64,000 bases of DNA from Fusibacter paucivorans (GTDB taxonomy: Bacteria; Bacillota; Clostridia; Peptostreptococcales; Acidaminobacteraceae). The stretch lies in the NCBI RefSeq assembly GCF_018390735.1, contig NZ_JAHBCL010000009.1, positions 62,001-126,000 on the forward strand. The letters run 5' to 3'. Below are positions 42,128 through 51,208 of this stretch, piece after piece. The notes under the pieces were generated by a model. That model saw only the letters and a program-made list of their open reading frames with translations. It searched no databases and was not told where the DNA came from. The translations under genes were made by a program, and so were the position numbers. Within the stretch, counting starts at the first letter, position 1, and the number at the start of each line of letters is the position of its first letter.

Positions 42128-43375
42128 TCACACTTGCCTCGGATCGCTGATATAACCATTCTTCACGGATGCCGCGACAGTTGCAGGCGATGCTAAATAA
42201 ATTTCAGCTGCTACGCTCCCCATTCTGCCGGGAAAGTTTCGATTGGAGGCTGTAATACAGACCTCACCCGGTGCCAATATGCCTTCATGTGCGCCCAGAC
42301 ACGGACCGCATCCGGGTGTTGAAATGGTCGCCCCTGCATCAATCAAATCTTGAATATAGCCGAGTTTCATACACGTTTGCAGCACTTCTTTTGAGGCTGG
42401 GATTACAACAAGCCTGACATAGCGATCGAGCTTATGCCCTTTTAATATTTTTGCAGCAATTGCAATATCCTCTACCCTTCCGCCTGTACAAGTCCCAATA
42501 AAACCTTGATTGACTTTAATTTGCGGCACTGCTTCAATGGCAACCACGTTGTCCACGCTGTGCGGCATGGCGATTTGAGGTGATAAATGTGTGATGTCAA
42601 AATGGTGCGTCTCACTGAAAGCAAAATCTTCATCTGAATAATGTACTTCAAAAGGAAACTGAGCGCGTTCGCCCACATACTTTAATACTGCATCATTTGG
42701 CTGCATATATGCTGTTTTTGCCCCCATTTCAACCGCCATATTGCAGATGACCATTCTGCCGGGAACATCCAATTGTTTGATATATGATCCTGAAAACTCA
42801 ATCGCCTTGTACACGGCACCGTCTGCCTTTAATTTGCCTAGTATAGACAATACAACATCTTTCGGCAAAACATTTTTTGGTGGTGTTCCCTCAATTCTAA
42901 TTTCAATAATTTCCGGAACCCTGAACCAGAGTTCACCCGTCATCATCACTGTCGCCATATCTGTCGCGCCAATGCCGGTGCCAAAGGCGCCAAATGCACC
43001 GTGTGTCGTCGTGTGGGAATCAGTTGCCACGACAATTGTCCCCGGACAGATGACACCATGTTCCGGCATCACTTGATGACACACCCCTTCATTAATGTCA
43101 AAATGATGTGTCAAATGATTCACTTTGGCAAAGTCTCTCATCTCCTGATGGATCGCAGCAGATTTAATCGTCGGTGCCGGTGCATAATGATCGAAGACGA
43201 ATGTCAAACGATTTCGATCCCAAACCATTTCGCCACCCATTTCATCAAATGACTTGATGGTTTGCAAATATAAATCATTAATCTCTGCAAAATCCACTTT
43301 AGCACTAATGATTTCTCCTGCCTTTACAAACGTTCGCCCGCTTGCCTTCGCTAAAATTTTTTCAATTGCGTGCAA
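42128..43375 (-). CDS. LeuC-type large subunit of an aconitase-family hydro-lyase
   Basis: 415 residues from a TTG at 43375, with GAGG 7 bases upstream (GTG 43384 overlaps the RBS). The [4Fe-4S] ligands are in the TDSHT-region, CTGGRVEDIAIAA and PGCGPCLG. With LeuD it should dehydrate and rehydrate a 2- or 3-hydroxy di/tricarboxylic acid. No leuA or leuB is near, and the gene is under sigma-54 control with a tricarboxylate transporter, so it is catabolic rather than a leucine-synthesis enzyme. Candidates are homoaconitate-, methylmalate- or dimethylmalate-type dehydratases. Confidence 0.9.
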   Translation of the reverse strand: MHAIEKILAKASGRTFVKAGEIISAKVDFAEINDLYLQTIKSFDEMGGEMVWDRNRLTFVFDHYAPAPTIKSAAIHQEMRDFAKVNHLTHHFDINEGVCHQVMPEHGVICPGTIVVATDSHTTTHGAFGAFGTGIGATDMATVMMTGELWFRVPEIIEIRIEGTPPKNVLPKDVVLSILGKLKADGAVYKAIEFSGSYIKQLDVPGRMVICNMAVEMGAKTAYMQPNDAVLKYVGERAQFPFEVHYSDEDFAFSETHHFDITHLSPQIAMPHSVDNVVAIEAVPQIKVNQGFIGTCTGGRVEDIAIAAKILKGHKLDRYVRLVVIPASKEVLQTCMKLGYIQDLIDAGATISTPGCGPCLGAHEGILAPGEVCITASNRNFPGRMGSVAAEIYLASPATVAASVKNGYISDPRQV

Positions 43376-43401
43376 TAAAATCACCTCTCGCTAAAATAAT
43401 A

Positions 43402-43429
43402 ATATCGAGACTGCTTTGAGCCTCGATAT
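43402..43429 (-). other. 5' leader hairpin of the leuC operon mRNA
   Basis: Perfect 8-bp arms ATATCGAG / CTCGATAT with a 12-base loop. It begins at about the expected sigma-54 start site, so the mRNA should start with a hairpin, which often protects against 5'-end decay. Confidence 0.55.
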
Positions 43430-43436
43430 CTATTAG

Positions 43437-43452
43437 TGCAAAATCAATGCCA
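43437..43452 (-). promoter_or_regulatory. Sigma-54 (-24/-12) promoter of the leuC-leuD-pdxA-tctBAC operon
   Basis: TGGCATTGATTTTGCA on the minus strand: GG and GC are separated by exactly 10 bases as required, and both boxes match TGGCA-N-TTGCA. An activator gene of the sigma-54 class is adjacent and upstream. Confidence 0.88.
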
Positions 43453-43519
43453 AGTCACCACACATGCATTGATCCGCTTATTTAGCCATTTTCGGGTAAT
43501 TCTGATTGATTATATAACT

Positions 43520-43550
43520 GTTCGCGAACGTTTCGAAAGCGTTCACGAAC
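43520..43550. promoter_or_regulatory. Tandem upstream activator sites for the PrpR-type activator
   Basis: GTTCGCGAAC (43520-43529) and GTTCACGAAC (43541-43550), one perfect and one near-perfect 10-bp palindrome, 21 bp from start to start (two helical turns). A third small palindrome TTTCGAAA lies between them. They are about 70-95 bp upstream of the -24 box, as expected for an enhancer-like site. Confidence 0.75.
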
Positions 43551-43582
43551 AGTCCTGTAAGATTGATTTACTGTTTAAGTGT

Positions 43583-45445
43583 TTACTGTTTCGATCGCTC
43601 CTCTAAACAGTCCGGGTGCTCTTTCAGCCATTTCCACAATGTCGTTCGACCAATTCCCAGCGCTTTTGCCACTCTGGTTTTATTGTTGCCATATTGTTCA
43701 AAGGCTTCTTTAACGCTCGATTCCGTGAGTACTGTTTTCTCGAAACGAACGGTTTCAGTCTCTATGTCCAGCGTTTTATAGATCATCTCCGGAAAAATAA
43801 CAGTTTCGTCAAAAGCAATCAAAAGCCTTTCAACGAAGTTTTTTAATTCTCTGATATTGCCGGGCCACGCATGGTGTCTCAAGACATCAAAGCATTGCTT
43901 GTCAAGTATAGGCATTTCACGCTGTAAACTTATGGTATAGTATTTTAAAAATTCTTTGATCAGTAATTCTACATCTCCAATGCGTTTTCTCACTGGCGGT
44001 ATGGAAACTTTCAAAACACTGAGCCGATAATAAAGATCATTTCGGAATACGCCGTTTTCGATGAGTACATGCAAATCACGATTGGTCGCTGCAATAATAC
44101 GCACATCAACCGGAATGATTTTATTGTCCCCGATGCGCATGATTTCCCTTTCCTGCAACACGCGAAGCAGTTTTGCCTGCGTCGTCAGCGACACCTCGGA
44201 GATTTCATCGAGAAAAATCGTACCGCCGTGGGCCATCTCAAATAAACCTTCTTTCCCCTCAGACGACGCTCCTGTAAAAGCACCCTTTACATAACCAAAG
44301 AGTTCGCTTTCAAGCAAACTATCCGTTAATGCTGCACAATTGACAGCGACAAAAGGCCCTTGCTTTCGATTGCTGTCGTTATGGATACTCTGAGCGAACA
44401 TCTCTTTTCCCGTTCCCGTTTCACCGATAATGAGCACTGTGGAATCCGCTTTTGCAAAACGTTTGGAAATTTTTACAGCTTCGCAGATGGCATCGCTGGA
44501 ACCTTTGATATCGTTAAAGCTATACTTTGCTTTATAGCCCTTTTTTACATAGAGTTTTCGAAGGTCTCGCTCCTTTTCATTGATTTCTGAAGAGCGCTCA
44601 ATGGTAAATAGCGCACCAATGTCAATCGCTTGAATATGCTGTGTCTTTTTGTTGATGACGAGATGCTCACCGTTGCATTCTGCCAGAAAGTTGCCATCTG
44701 CACAATCACTGGGCATCGAGAGCAATTGGTAGACATCGGTGCCGATGACTTGTTCACGTTCTTTTTTCAATAGCGCCATTGCTTTAATATTCGCAATCTT
44801 AACCTCATTGGATTCGTTAACCGCAATAATGCCGATATACGTATTCTGAACGACCTCACGAATCAGATTGAGATTTCGAAGCGATTCGTCCTTAGCCTTT
44901 AAAATCTGTTGTCCCTGCCTGACGGCTGCAACAATCGAATCGACTTCAGACCGAATCATAAACGTTTTAACCGGAAAATTACACGCGACGTTGTCGACAA
45001 TTCTGCCGCCGACGAGTGTTCGATAACCATCATTAATAGCGGCGCCAATCGCCATCGTCGCGTCCTCTTCCTTTTCGAGATAATAAGTCTTAATGTCGCA
45101 GTCAAAAATATCTGAAAGATTACGGCCTTCATACAGCATCGTCTTAAATACAATTAACGCTATATGCGGATCATGTTTTTGGGCACGAATAATCGCCTCT
45201 GCAATGTCATAGCTATTGACTTCAATATCAATGATCGGAATGGTTTCAAATGCTTTGTTCAAATAGTCAGATGTCCCGCCTCGACTAATCAGCACCTCGG
45301 CTCCATTGTTAATCATCGCTTTTGCCACTGGGATCGCCCCGCTTAAAAAACCATGCTGCACATCAATATCCGAAACTTTTTTCAGTATCTCCTTTGCCTC
45401 TTTATACAATGCTGGATAAGGTAAAATCATTCCGATTCGCGCCAT
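43583..45445 (-). CDS. Sigma-54-dependent transcriptional activator with PrpR-type N-terminal domain
   Basis: 620 residues. N-terminal PrpR_N sensor domain (about 1-175: AEVLISRGGTSDYLNKAF; IPIIDIEVNSYDIAEAI), a PAS-like segment (about 195-300), the AAA+ domain with Walker A GETGTGKEMF and the sigma-54 contact loop GAFTGAS, and a C-terminal Fis-type helix-turn-helix (VAKALGIGRTTLWKWLKEH). PrpR_N domains bind small carboxylates such as 2-methylcitrate. It is directly upstream of the sigma-54 promoter of the leuCD operon and almost certainly its activator. GAAGGAG precedes the ATG. Confidence 0.94.
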   Translation of the reverse strand: MARIGMILPYPALYKEAKEILKKVSDIDVQHGFLSGAIPVAKAMINNGAEVLISRGGTSDYLNKAFETIPIIDIEVNSYDIAEAIIRAQKHDPHIALIVFKTMLYEGRNLSDIFDCDIKTYYLEKEEDATMAIGAAINDGYRTLVGGRIVDNVACNFPVKTFMIRSEVDSIVAAVRQGQQILKAKDESLRNLNLIREVVQNTYIGIIAVNESNEVKIANIKAMALLKKEREQVIGTDVYQLLSMPSDCADGNFLAECNGEHLVINKKTQHIQAIDIGALFTIERSSEINEKERDLRKLYVKKGYKAKYSFNDIKGSSDAICEAVKISKRFAKADSTVLIIGETGTGKEMFAQSIHNDSNRKQGPFVAVNCAALTDSLLESELFGYVKGAFTGASSEGKEGLFEMAHGGTIFLDEISEVSLTTQAKLLRVLQEREIMRIGDNKIIPVDVRIIAATNRDLHVLIENGVFRNDLYYRLSVLKVSIPPVRKRIGDVELLIKEFLKYYTISLQREMPILDKQCFDVLRHHAWPGNIRELKNFVERLLIAFDETVIFPEMIYKTLDIETETVRFEKTVLTESSVKEAFEQYGNNKTRVAKALGIGRTTLWKWLKEHPDCLEERSKQ

Positions 45446-45538
45446 TTGACTGCTCCTTCATTCTAAACTCAGCTTTTGATTACGCCATTCGTATATGCTG
45501 CAAACAAGCACACACTGCAAAAATAATGCAAGGCACTC

Positions 45539-45567
45539 AAAAAACGGACGCTTTAGGCGTGCTTCGT
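45539..45567 (-). terminator. Probable terminator after the aldehyde dehydrogenase gene
   Basis: On the minus strand a GACG...ACGC-CTAAA-GCGT-C hairpin followed by CGTTTTTT, about 145 bases after the stop of the aldehyde dehydrogenase gene and before the activator gene. Confidence 0.55.
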
Positions 45568-45709
45568 CATTTAGTGCCTCGGATTAATAGCTTTTATTAT
45601 TTTATTATCAAATTGAAACAAATTCAATCTTTTTATGCGACTAGGTATTCTTTTATCACACTCATATCGTCGACAGCCATCGATCCAAAACCGCCTATTT
45701 ACCGCCCAT

Positions 45710-47182
45710 CTATTGATACCAACCAACTGGTGTGTCAGATAAGCTGATGTAAATCGTCTTGATTTGACTGTAGGCTTCCAGTGCCGATTTATCGTTGTCG
45801 CGTCCATAGCCGGACTTTTTAAATCCGCCAAATGGTGTACCGGATGGTGCTAAGTGGTATTCGTTAATCCAGAAGAGCCCGGTCTCAATAGCTGCTGCAA
45901 TTTTAAGTCCCTTATAGATATCGCGTGTCCAACATGCACCTGCCAAGCCGTACTCGGAATCGTTTGCCATCTTAATCACGTCTTCATCACTGTCAAATGG
46001 AATGACCACCAGTACAGGACCGAAGATTTCCTCTTGAGCAATGCGCATCTCATTGGTGACATGTGTGAAGAGCGTCGGTTCAAAGTAGTAACCTTTGTCA
46101 AATGGCGCCTCCAACATGCGTTTGCCGCCATAGGCCAGCTTCGCACCTTCTGCTATGCCCGTTTCAACGTAATTTGAGACAACTTCAAGCTGCGCCTCAC
46201 TTATCAACGTGCCCATTCGCGTTGCTTCATCAAGCGGATCGCCCACTTTGACTTTTTTAAAATGCGCAACGAGTGCCGCCACCGTTTCATCATAAATCGA
46301 CTGGTGGACAAAGAGCCTTGATCCAGCATTGCAAACCTGTCCCTGACCGTAGAGAATCCCCATCGTCGCGCCTTCAATGGCCTTTGCCATCGGCGCATCC
46401 GGAAAAATAATATTCGCTGATTTCCCCCCGAGTTCCATGGACAGCGGTATTACAGAATCCGCTGCGCTTTTAGATATGCGCTTGCCAACTGCGGTTGAGC
46501 CTGTGAAAGCGATTTTCTGAACATCTGGATGCTGTACGAGATGCTCACCGACGACGCTACCGCGGCCTGTAACGATATTCAGAACCCCCGGCGGTAAAAT
46601 GCCCTTTGTTAAATCTGCCAGTTCTAAAAGTGAAAGCGGCGTCAATTCCGCCGGTTTAATAACGACGCAGTTTCCCGCAGCAAGAGCCGGTGCCAATTTC
46701 CATCCAGCTAAGAGGAACGGAAAATTCCAAGGGATAATCTGTCCAACGACACCGTATGGCTCTCTTGAAATAAGCGTCATGTGTTCGCCGTCCTGTTTGG
46801 TATACGTCCCAGATTCACTTCGAATAACACCTGCAAAGTATTTAAACTGATCTGCAATGGCACGTATATCCTCAAGTGTCTCGACAATGGGCTTGCCGCT
46901 GTCGATGGTTTCGATATGGGCTAAGCGCGCTTCGTTTTCCAGGATACATTCACCGATGCGGAAGAGTATATCGCTTCTGCCTGCTGCCCCCAGTTGTTTC
47001 CACGACTGTTTTGCACGTTTGGCTGCCGCTACGGCAGCATCGACATCGGCTTCCGTGCCAGAGGCCACTGTGGCGATCACTTCGCCATTTGCCGGATTTT
47101 TTACCTGAATATACTGCTGCGCCGCCGGCTTTATAAATTGTCCGTCTATGAATAAATCAAATGTGCTAATTTCATCTTTCAA
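45710..47182 (-). CDS. NAD(P)-dependent aldehyde dehydrogenase
   Basis: 490 residues from a TTG at 47182 with AAAGGGG upstream (a GTG at 47194 abuts the RBS). Classic ALDH fold: PWNFPFLLAGWKLAPALAAGN, FTGSTAVGKRI, catalytic Glu in MELGGKSANI and Cys in GQVCNAGSR, and FGGFKKSGYGRD near the end, most like betaine-aldehyde/gamma-aminobutyraldehyde dehydrogenases. It ends the aminotransferase and AruI-like decarboxylase cluster, so it should oxidise the aldehyde that the decarboxylase makes, for instance 4-guanidinobutyraldehyde if the substrate is arginine. Confidence 0.92.
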   Translation of the reverse strand: MKDEISTFDLFIDGQFIKPAAQQYIQVKNPANGEVIATVASGTEADVDAAVAAAKRAKQSWKQLGAAGRSDILFRIGECILENEARLAHIETIDSGKPIVETLEDIRAIADQFKYFAGVIRSESGTYTKQDGEHMTLISREPYGVVGQIIPWNFPFLLAGWKLAPALAAGNCVVIKPAELTPLSLLELADLTKGILPPGVLNIVTGRGSVVGEHLVQHPDVQKIAFTGSTAVGKRISKSAADSVIPLSMELGGKSANIIFPDAPMAKAIEGATMGILYGQGQVCNAGSRLFVHQSIYDETVAALVAHFKKVKVGDPLDEATRMGTLISEAQLEVVSNYVETGIAEGAKLAYGGKRMLEAPFDKGYYFEPTLFTHVTNEMRIAQEEIFGPVLVVIPFDSDEDVIKMANDSEYGLAGACWTRDIYKGLKIAAAIETGLFWINEYHLAPSGTPFGGFKKSGYGRDNDKSALEAYSQIKTIYISLSDTPVGWYQ

Positions 47183-47295
47183 AGTATTGTACACCCCTTT
47201 CTAAATGATTGCTTTTGCCGTATGCTCGTGTTGCCGATTAGATTCATGCTTCACCTCAAATAATATGATCGCTTCCAAGCAATGCTACGGCGCCA

Positions 47296-48399
47296 TTAAA
47301 GCGCTTTGATGACTTCTTTAAAAATTGCTAAGAAACGTTCATTTTCGGCAGTCGTTCCCACCGTTATCCGAAAGGCATCGGGGTAGCCCCAGCCTGTACA
47401 CGGTCTTATAATCACGCCTTTCAAGAGTAATTGCTCTGAAAGCTGCGCCACGTCATATGGCGTTCTGCAAAAGATAAAATTTGCATGTGACGGCACACAT
47501 TGAATCCCCAATGCATTCAGCGCTTCCATTAAGACTTCGCGATCTTTGACAATGGCATCCAGTGCCTGCTGGTATTCCTGCTGATCTTCTTTCAAGGTCG
47601 CAATCGCGCCTGCCAGACCGATGCGATTTGCATTAAACGGTTCCGCCACGGTTTCGATCACTTTTATCATCTCAGGACTCGCAATGGCATAGCCCACACG
47701 TGCGCCTGCCAGCGCATATGCCTTTGAAAAAGTTCGAACGATAATAATATTATGCCCATCTGCAATTTTATCAATCGCGTCAGGCAGTACGTGCTGTGCT
47801 GCAAATTCGGCATAAGCCTCATCCAGTACGAGCCATGTATGTGGATTCATCTGCGCTAATAAACGATCAAAATCATCTTTTGCAATAACTGTCCCCGTTG
47901 GGTTATTGGGATTGCATAACCAAATGAGCTTAGTCTTTGGCGTCATTTTCTGAATCATCGCCTCAATGTCAATGCGATAAGCCGAATCCAGCGGAACGCT
48001 AACAATCTTACCACCCATCAAATGGGTAATTTCCCGATAGAGGCCATAAGTTTGATCGGGCAGCAGTACTTCATCATCTTTTTCGATAAATGTTCGCGCC
48101 AATGTTTCCAGCATCCCGCCTGCACCATGAGACAATGCCAACTGCGACGGCGAAACATCATAAAGCTTTGCCAATTGTATTTTAAGGGTTTCATACGTTT
48201 TATCAGGATACATGAAGAGCTGATTGATTTCATCAATCATCGCTTGCTTGGCATGCTTGAACGGGCCGTAAGCATTTTCATTAGATCCCAGCTTGATAAT
48301 CTCTTCAAGTCCATAAGCTTCTTTTACTTCATCAATGGTCATCCCGGCGATATAGGGATTGACGTTTTCAACTTCTTTTCGAATACCTTTTAGCAACAT
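47296..48399 (-). CDS. HisC-like class I/II aminotransferase
   Basis: 367 residues from the ATG at 48399 (GGAAGGG upstream, just after the decarboxylase stop). Fold type I PLP enzyme: LGSNENAYGPF, CNPNNPTGT, VLDEAYAEF, and the PLP Lys in RTFSKAYALAGARVGY. It resembles histidinol-phosphate aminotransferase, but no histidine genes are near. Next to an AruI-like decarboxylase it probably transaminates the amino acid whose 2-oxo acid is then decarboxylated. Alternative: a true HisC. Confidence 0.85.
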   Translation of the reverse strand: MLLKGIRKEVENVNPYIAGMTIDEVKEAYGLEEIIKLGSNENAYGPFKHAKQAMIDEINQLFMYPDKTYETLKIQLAKLYDVSPSQLALSHGAGGMLETLARTFIEKDDEVLLPDQTYGLYREITHLMGGKIVSVPLDSAYRIDIEAMIQKMTPKTKLIWLCNPNNPTGTVIAKDDFDRLLAQMNPHTWLVLDEAYAEFAAQHVLPDAIDKIADGHNIIIVRTFSKAYALAGARVGYAIASPEMIKVIETVAEPFNANRIGLAGAIATLKEDQQEYQQALDAIVKDREVLMEALNALGIQCVPSHANFIFCRTPYDVAQLSEQLLLKGVIIRPCTGWGYPDAFRITVGTTAENERFLAIFKEVIKAL

Positions 48400-48400
48400 A

Positions 48401-50038
48401 TCACCCTTCCCATTTTTCAACGTTGATTTCAATCACTGTTGGCGCCTGTTTTTTCAGGCTCTTTGTCAGTACGTCTAAAAGTTCTGTTTTATTGTGTACG
48501 CGAATCCCCTCTATTCCATAAGCAGCAGCCAGTGCTGTAAAGTCCGGATTTTGCTGATCGACTGCAATGAGCGTCTCAAAAGCCATTGCCTGTTCATTTC
48601 GTTTAATTTCACCATACCCCCCGTTATTCCATATGACAACCGGAAGCGGCAATTTTAGTGTACAGGCCACAGCGAGCTCCTGCATGGTAAATTGGAAACC
48701 GCCGTCGCCATTAAGCGCGATGATTGATTGATCCGGATCGGCGACTTTCGCACCGATGGCGGCGGGCATTGCATAACCGAGCGTCCCGAAGCCGACGGGA
48801 TGCAAGAAACTTCGCGCCGTCTGAGCGTGGTATTCACTTAAGGCTATATAAGCCGCTGTTGTCATGTCAGCCACCAATACACCGTCTTCACCCAATGCAC
48901 TTTCAGCCGCTTCAATAAAATCCATGGCAATGTGGTACGTCTTTGTATTGCCTGTAACAGCAGGCCCCGTTTGAATGGCCTCGTCCTTTAATGCCTTTAC
49001 CGTCTCCTCAATGTCGCGACGCTTCGGCTGAACTTTTTCGAGCAATACTGCCGTCATTACTTTTGCATCACCTTTTAGTCCAAGGTCTGACGGTATATTC
49101 ATGTAAAAAGCTTCTGAATCAATATCAATCTGAATGAGTTTTCCCTTAAGTGATAAATCCATTTCCCACAAATCTGTCGGTGCCAGTTGTGTTCCAATGG
49201 CAATCACCACATCCTGCTCCTCCAGAAAAGCGCGTATACCTGCAAATGGCAGTCGCGTTCCCATGCTAAGCGGATGAAAATCTGAAACGATCCCCTTCCC
49301 GGCGCATGTTTGAACCACAGGTGCCGACAGGTGAACTGCTAATTGATTGACTTCTTTGACTGCGCCGCATGCCCCGCCGCCAGCTATGATGGCCACATTA
49401 TCACTGCTGTCAATGAGTGTAATCGCCTTTTCCAGTACGGCGTGGTCAACGGTTTGATATTCCTTGTATCGAAAAGGCGCTTGTTGATCTTTTGCTTTAA
49501 TTGTATTGCCAAATTGTACATTTTCCGCTAAAATATCCAGTGGTACTTCTAAATGAACGGGCCCCGGCCTTCCAGATTGCGCAAGTGCATAAGCTTCATA
49601 AACAGCGTGTTCAATCTGATCTGCCGATGTAATCATCCTGCTCATCTTCGTAACAGACTGTGCCATAATCGTACTGTTTTTGAGTTCATGCAGAAAACCC
49701 GTACGCTGATTAACTATGGTTGTCGGAAGCTGGCTTGATATAACGACCATAGGAATCGAATCGTGGTAGGCCTGCCCCATTGGTGTCATGATATTGGTAA
49801 GTCCCGGCCCCGTAATGACGATTGCCGTACCCACCTTCCCCGAACGCCTTGCATAGCCGTCTGCCATAAAACCTGCACCACTCTCATTACGCGTTGCAAT
49901 ATGCCGTATATTACTTTTGGTCAATGCATCGTAAATTTTTAAATTGTGCACACCAGGAATGCCAAAAACCGTCTCAACGCCTGCATTTTGCAGTGCTTCG
50001 ACGAGCAAAGCCGCACCTGTTGTCATCTGTTCTTTCAT
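48401..50038 (-). CDS. Thiamine-diphosphate enzyme, AruI-like (5-guanidino-2-oxopentanoate decarboxylase/acetolactate synthase family)
   Basis: 545 residues. N-terminal Pyr domain with the ThDP-activating Glu52 in RNESGAGFMADGYAR, central domain, C-terminal PP domain with NGDGGFQFTMQEL ... WNN binding Mg-ThDP. The start (VETVFGIPGVHNLKIYDAL; ITGPGLTNIMTPMGQAYHDSIPMVVISSQ) resembles Pseudomonas AruI, as I remember it, more than acetolactate synthase; no regulatory subunit is present. Followed immediately by the aminotransferase and aldehyde dehydrogenase, it fits a transamination-decarboxylation-oxidation route (the arginine transaminase pathway or an analogue). GGAGG precedes the ATG. Confidence 0.88.
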   Translation of the reverse strand: MKEQMTTGAALLVEALQNAGVETVFGIPGVHNLKIYDALTKSNIRHIATRNESGAGFMADGYARRSGKVGTAIVITGPGLTNIMTPMGQAYHDSIPMVVISSQLPTTIVNQRTGFLHELKNSTIMAQSVTKMSRMITSADQIEHAVYEAYALAQSGRPGPVHLEVPLDILAENVQFGNTIKAKDQQAPFRYKEYQTVDHAVLEKAITLIDSSDNVAIIAGGGACGAVKEVNQLAVHLSAPVVQTCAGKGIVSDFHPLSMGTRLPFAGIRAFLEEQDVVIAIGTQLAPTDLWEMDLSLKGKLIQIDIDSEAFYMNIPSDLGLKGDAKVMTAVLLEKVQPKRRDIEETVKALKDEAIQTGPAVTGNTKTYHIAMDFIEAAESALGEDGVLVADMTTAAYIALSEYHAQTARSFLHPVGFGTLGYAMPAAIGAKVADPDQSIIALNGDGGFQFTMQELAVACTLKLPLPVVIWNNGGYGEIKRNEQAMAFETLIAVDQQNPDFTALAAAYGIEGIRVHNKTELLDVLTKSLKKQAPTVIEINVEKWEG

Positions 50039-50209
50039 ACATAACCTCCATCCATTACATTTTTCGTGTAAAACAAGCCAAATCGTTGTATGATTAAAGG
50101 ACGCTTGTTCGTCATTCGTTATTTGTCATTTCATTTGTTGTTTCATAAAAACAATGTTTGAAAAAACGAAACAAATAATATATTATATATTTATATATCG
50201 TTTTAAAAA

Positions 50210-50232
50210 ATATACAAATATATTTTGTATAT
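50210..50232. promoter_or_regulatory. Putative operator between gntR and the aruI-like operon
   Basis: AT-rich palindrome with 9-bp arms ATATACAAA / TTTGTATAT and a 5-base centre, in the 275-base divergent region. The TTGTAT/ATACAA half sites resemble sites of FadR-type GntR regulators. It lies about 80 bp upstream of the gntR start. Confidence 0.5.
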
Positions 50233-50313
50233 TTTTATTTTTCAATATATTCTATTTATTCCCATTTCAACAACATGCTTATATGTTAAAATTTCAATGC
50301 TTGGAGGCATTTC

Positions 50314-50961
50314 ATGTCACAAATCAAATCTTTACGCGACCACGTGTGCTCATACATCAACGAAAGAATCAAATCCGGCGAACTGCGACCAAACGAAAAA
50401 CTCAACGAACCTAAGATATGCAAAGATCTTGAAATCAGCCGCACGCCTGCGCGTGAAGCACTTATTATGCTGGCAACCGATCATATCATCGATTTTATTC
50501 CGCGAAAGGGCTTTTACGTTCGCGAAGTCACAGCTGAAGACATGCTCGAGTATTACGCACTGATGGGCAATCTCGACGCTTTTGCCGCTAAACTCGCGAT
50601 GCCGTATATGTCAAAACAAGAAATTGTAAAAATGCGAGAAATCGCCGCCAACATCAATGTCGCCATTGAATTCAGCAATTTCGAGCGCTATTTAGTGCTG
50701 CAACAGGATTTTCACGATGTTTATATTGACAATTGCGGCAATACTCCCCTTATTGAGACGATACAGTCCCTGCGCTATCGCTATATTCCCATCACCTATA
50801 ATCAACAGAAAGTCAATACAAATCAGTACCAACAAATCCTGTTTCAAACAAATGACGAACACAACCATATTATTCAATGCTTTGAAAACAAGGATGCAGA
50901 CGGCATTGAAAATTACATTCGCGATGTCCATTGGGCAACTGATTACATTGACCTCTTGTAG
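50314..50961 (+). CDS. GntR-family transcriptional regulator, FadR/FCD type
   Basis: 215 residues, GGAGG 6 bases before the ATG. N-terminal winged helix (LRDHVCSYINERIKSGELRPNEKLNEPKICKDLEISRTPAREAL, with wing IPRKGFYVREV), then an all-helical FCD-like effector domain with the metal-site pattern around FHDVYIDNCGN and the final DVHWATDYI. It is divergent from the aruI-like operon and probably controls it. Confidence 0.9.
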   Translation: MSQIKSLRDHVCSYINERIKSGELRPNEKLNEPKICKDLEISRTPAREALIMLATDHIIDFIPRKGFYVREVTAEDMLEYYALMGNLDAFAAKLAMPYMSKQEIVKMREIAANINVAIEFSNFERYLVLQQDFHDVYIDNCGNTPLIETIQSLRYRYIPITYNQQKVNTNQYQQILFQTNDEHNHIIQCFENKDADGIENYIRDVHWATDYIDLL

Positions 50962-51050
50962 TCATTATTTGCATCAGCCGCATTTAGCGGTCATTTTGCC
51001 AGTTGTCAAATGCACGATTGCAAACGAACCACTTTTTTATACAGGTTTTA

Positions 51051-51091
51051 AATGGAGACAGCCAAGGCTGTCTCCATTTTTAGTTTTTTTC
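51051..51091 (+). terminator. Terminator after the gntR gene
   Basis: AATGGAGACAGCC-AA-GGCTGTCTCCATT, a perfect 13-bp stem followed by TTTAGTTTTTTT. It can also stop the convergent OpuC operon transcript. Confidence 0.92.
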
Positions 51092-51208
51092 GTTCATCAT
51101 TGCTTTATCGCCATTGGCATCTAACGAAGTGTCTCTTTTGAGTATTCTCAATTTAGCGCTTCTAACTCGAGTACTTCAAATCATCTTTCGCCAAGGCTGT
51201 CAATTCGC

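Noticed and set aside
45516-45532. Second sigma-54-like sequence (CTTGCATTATTTTTGCA on the minus strand) before the activator gene
   Set aside because: The invariant GG of the -24 box is missing (TTGCA instead of TGGCA), so it is probably not a promoter.
47296-48399. Calling the aminotransferase hisC
   Set aside because: It resembles HisC, but there are no histidine genes nearby and the operon is catabolic, so no gene symbol was given.
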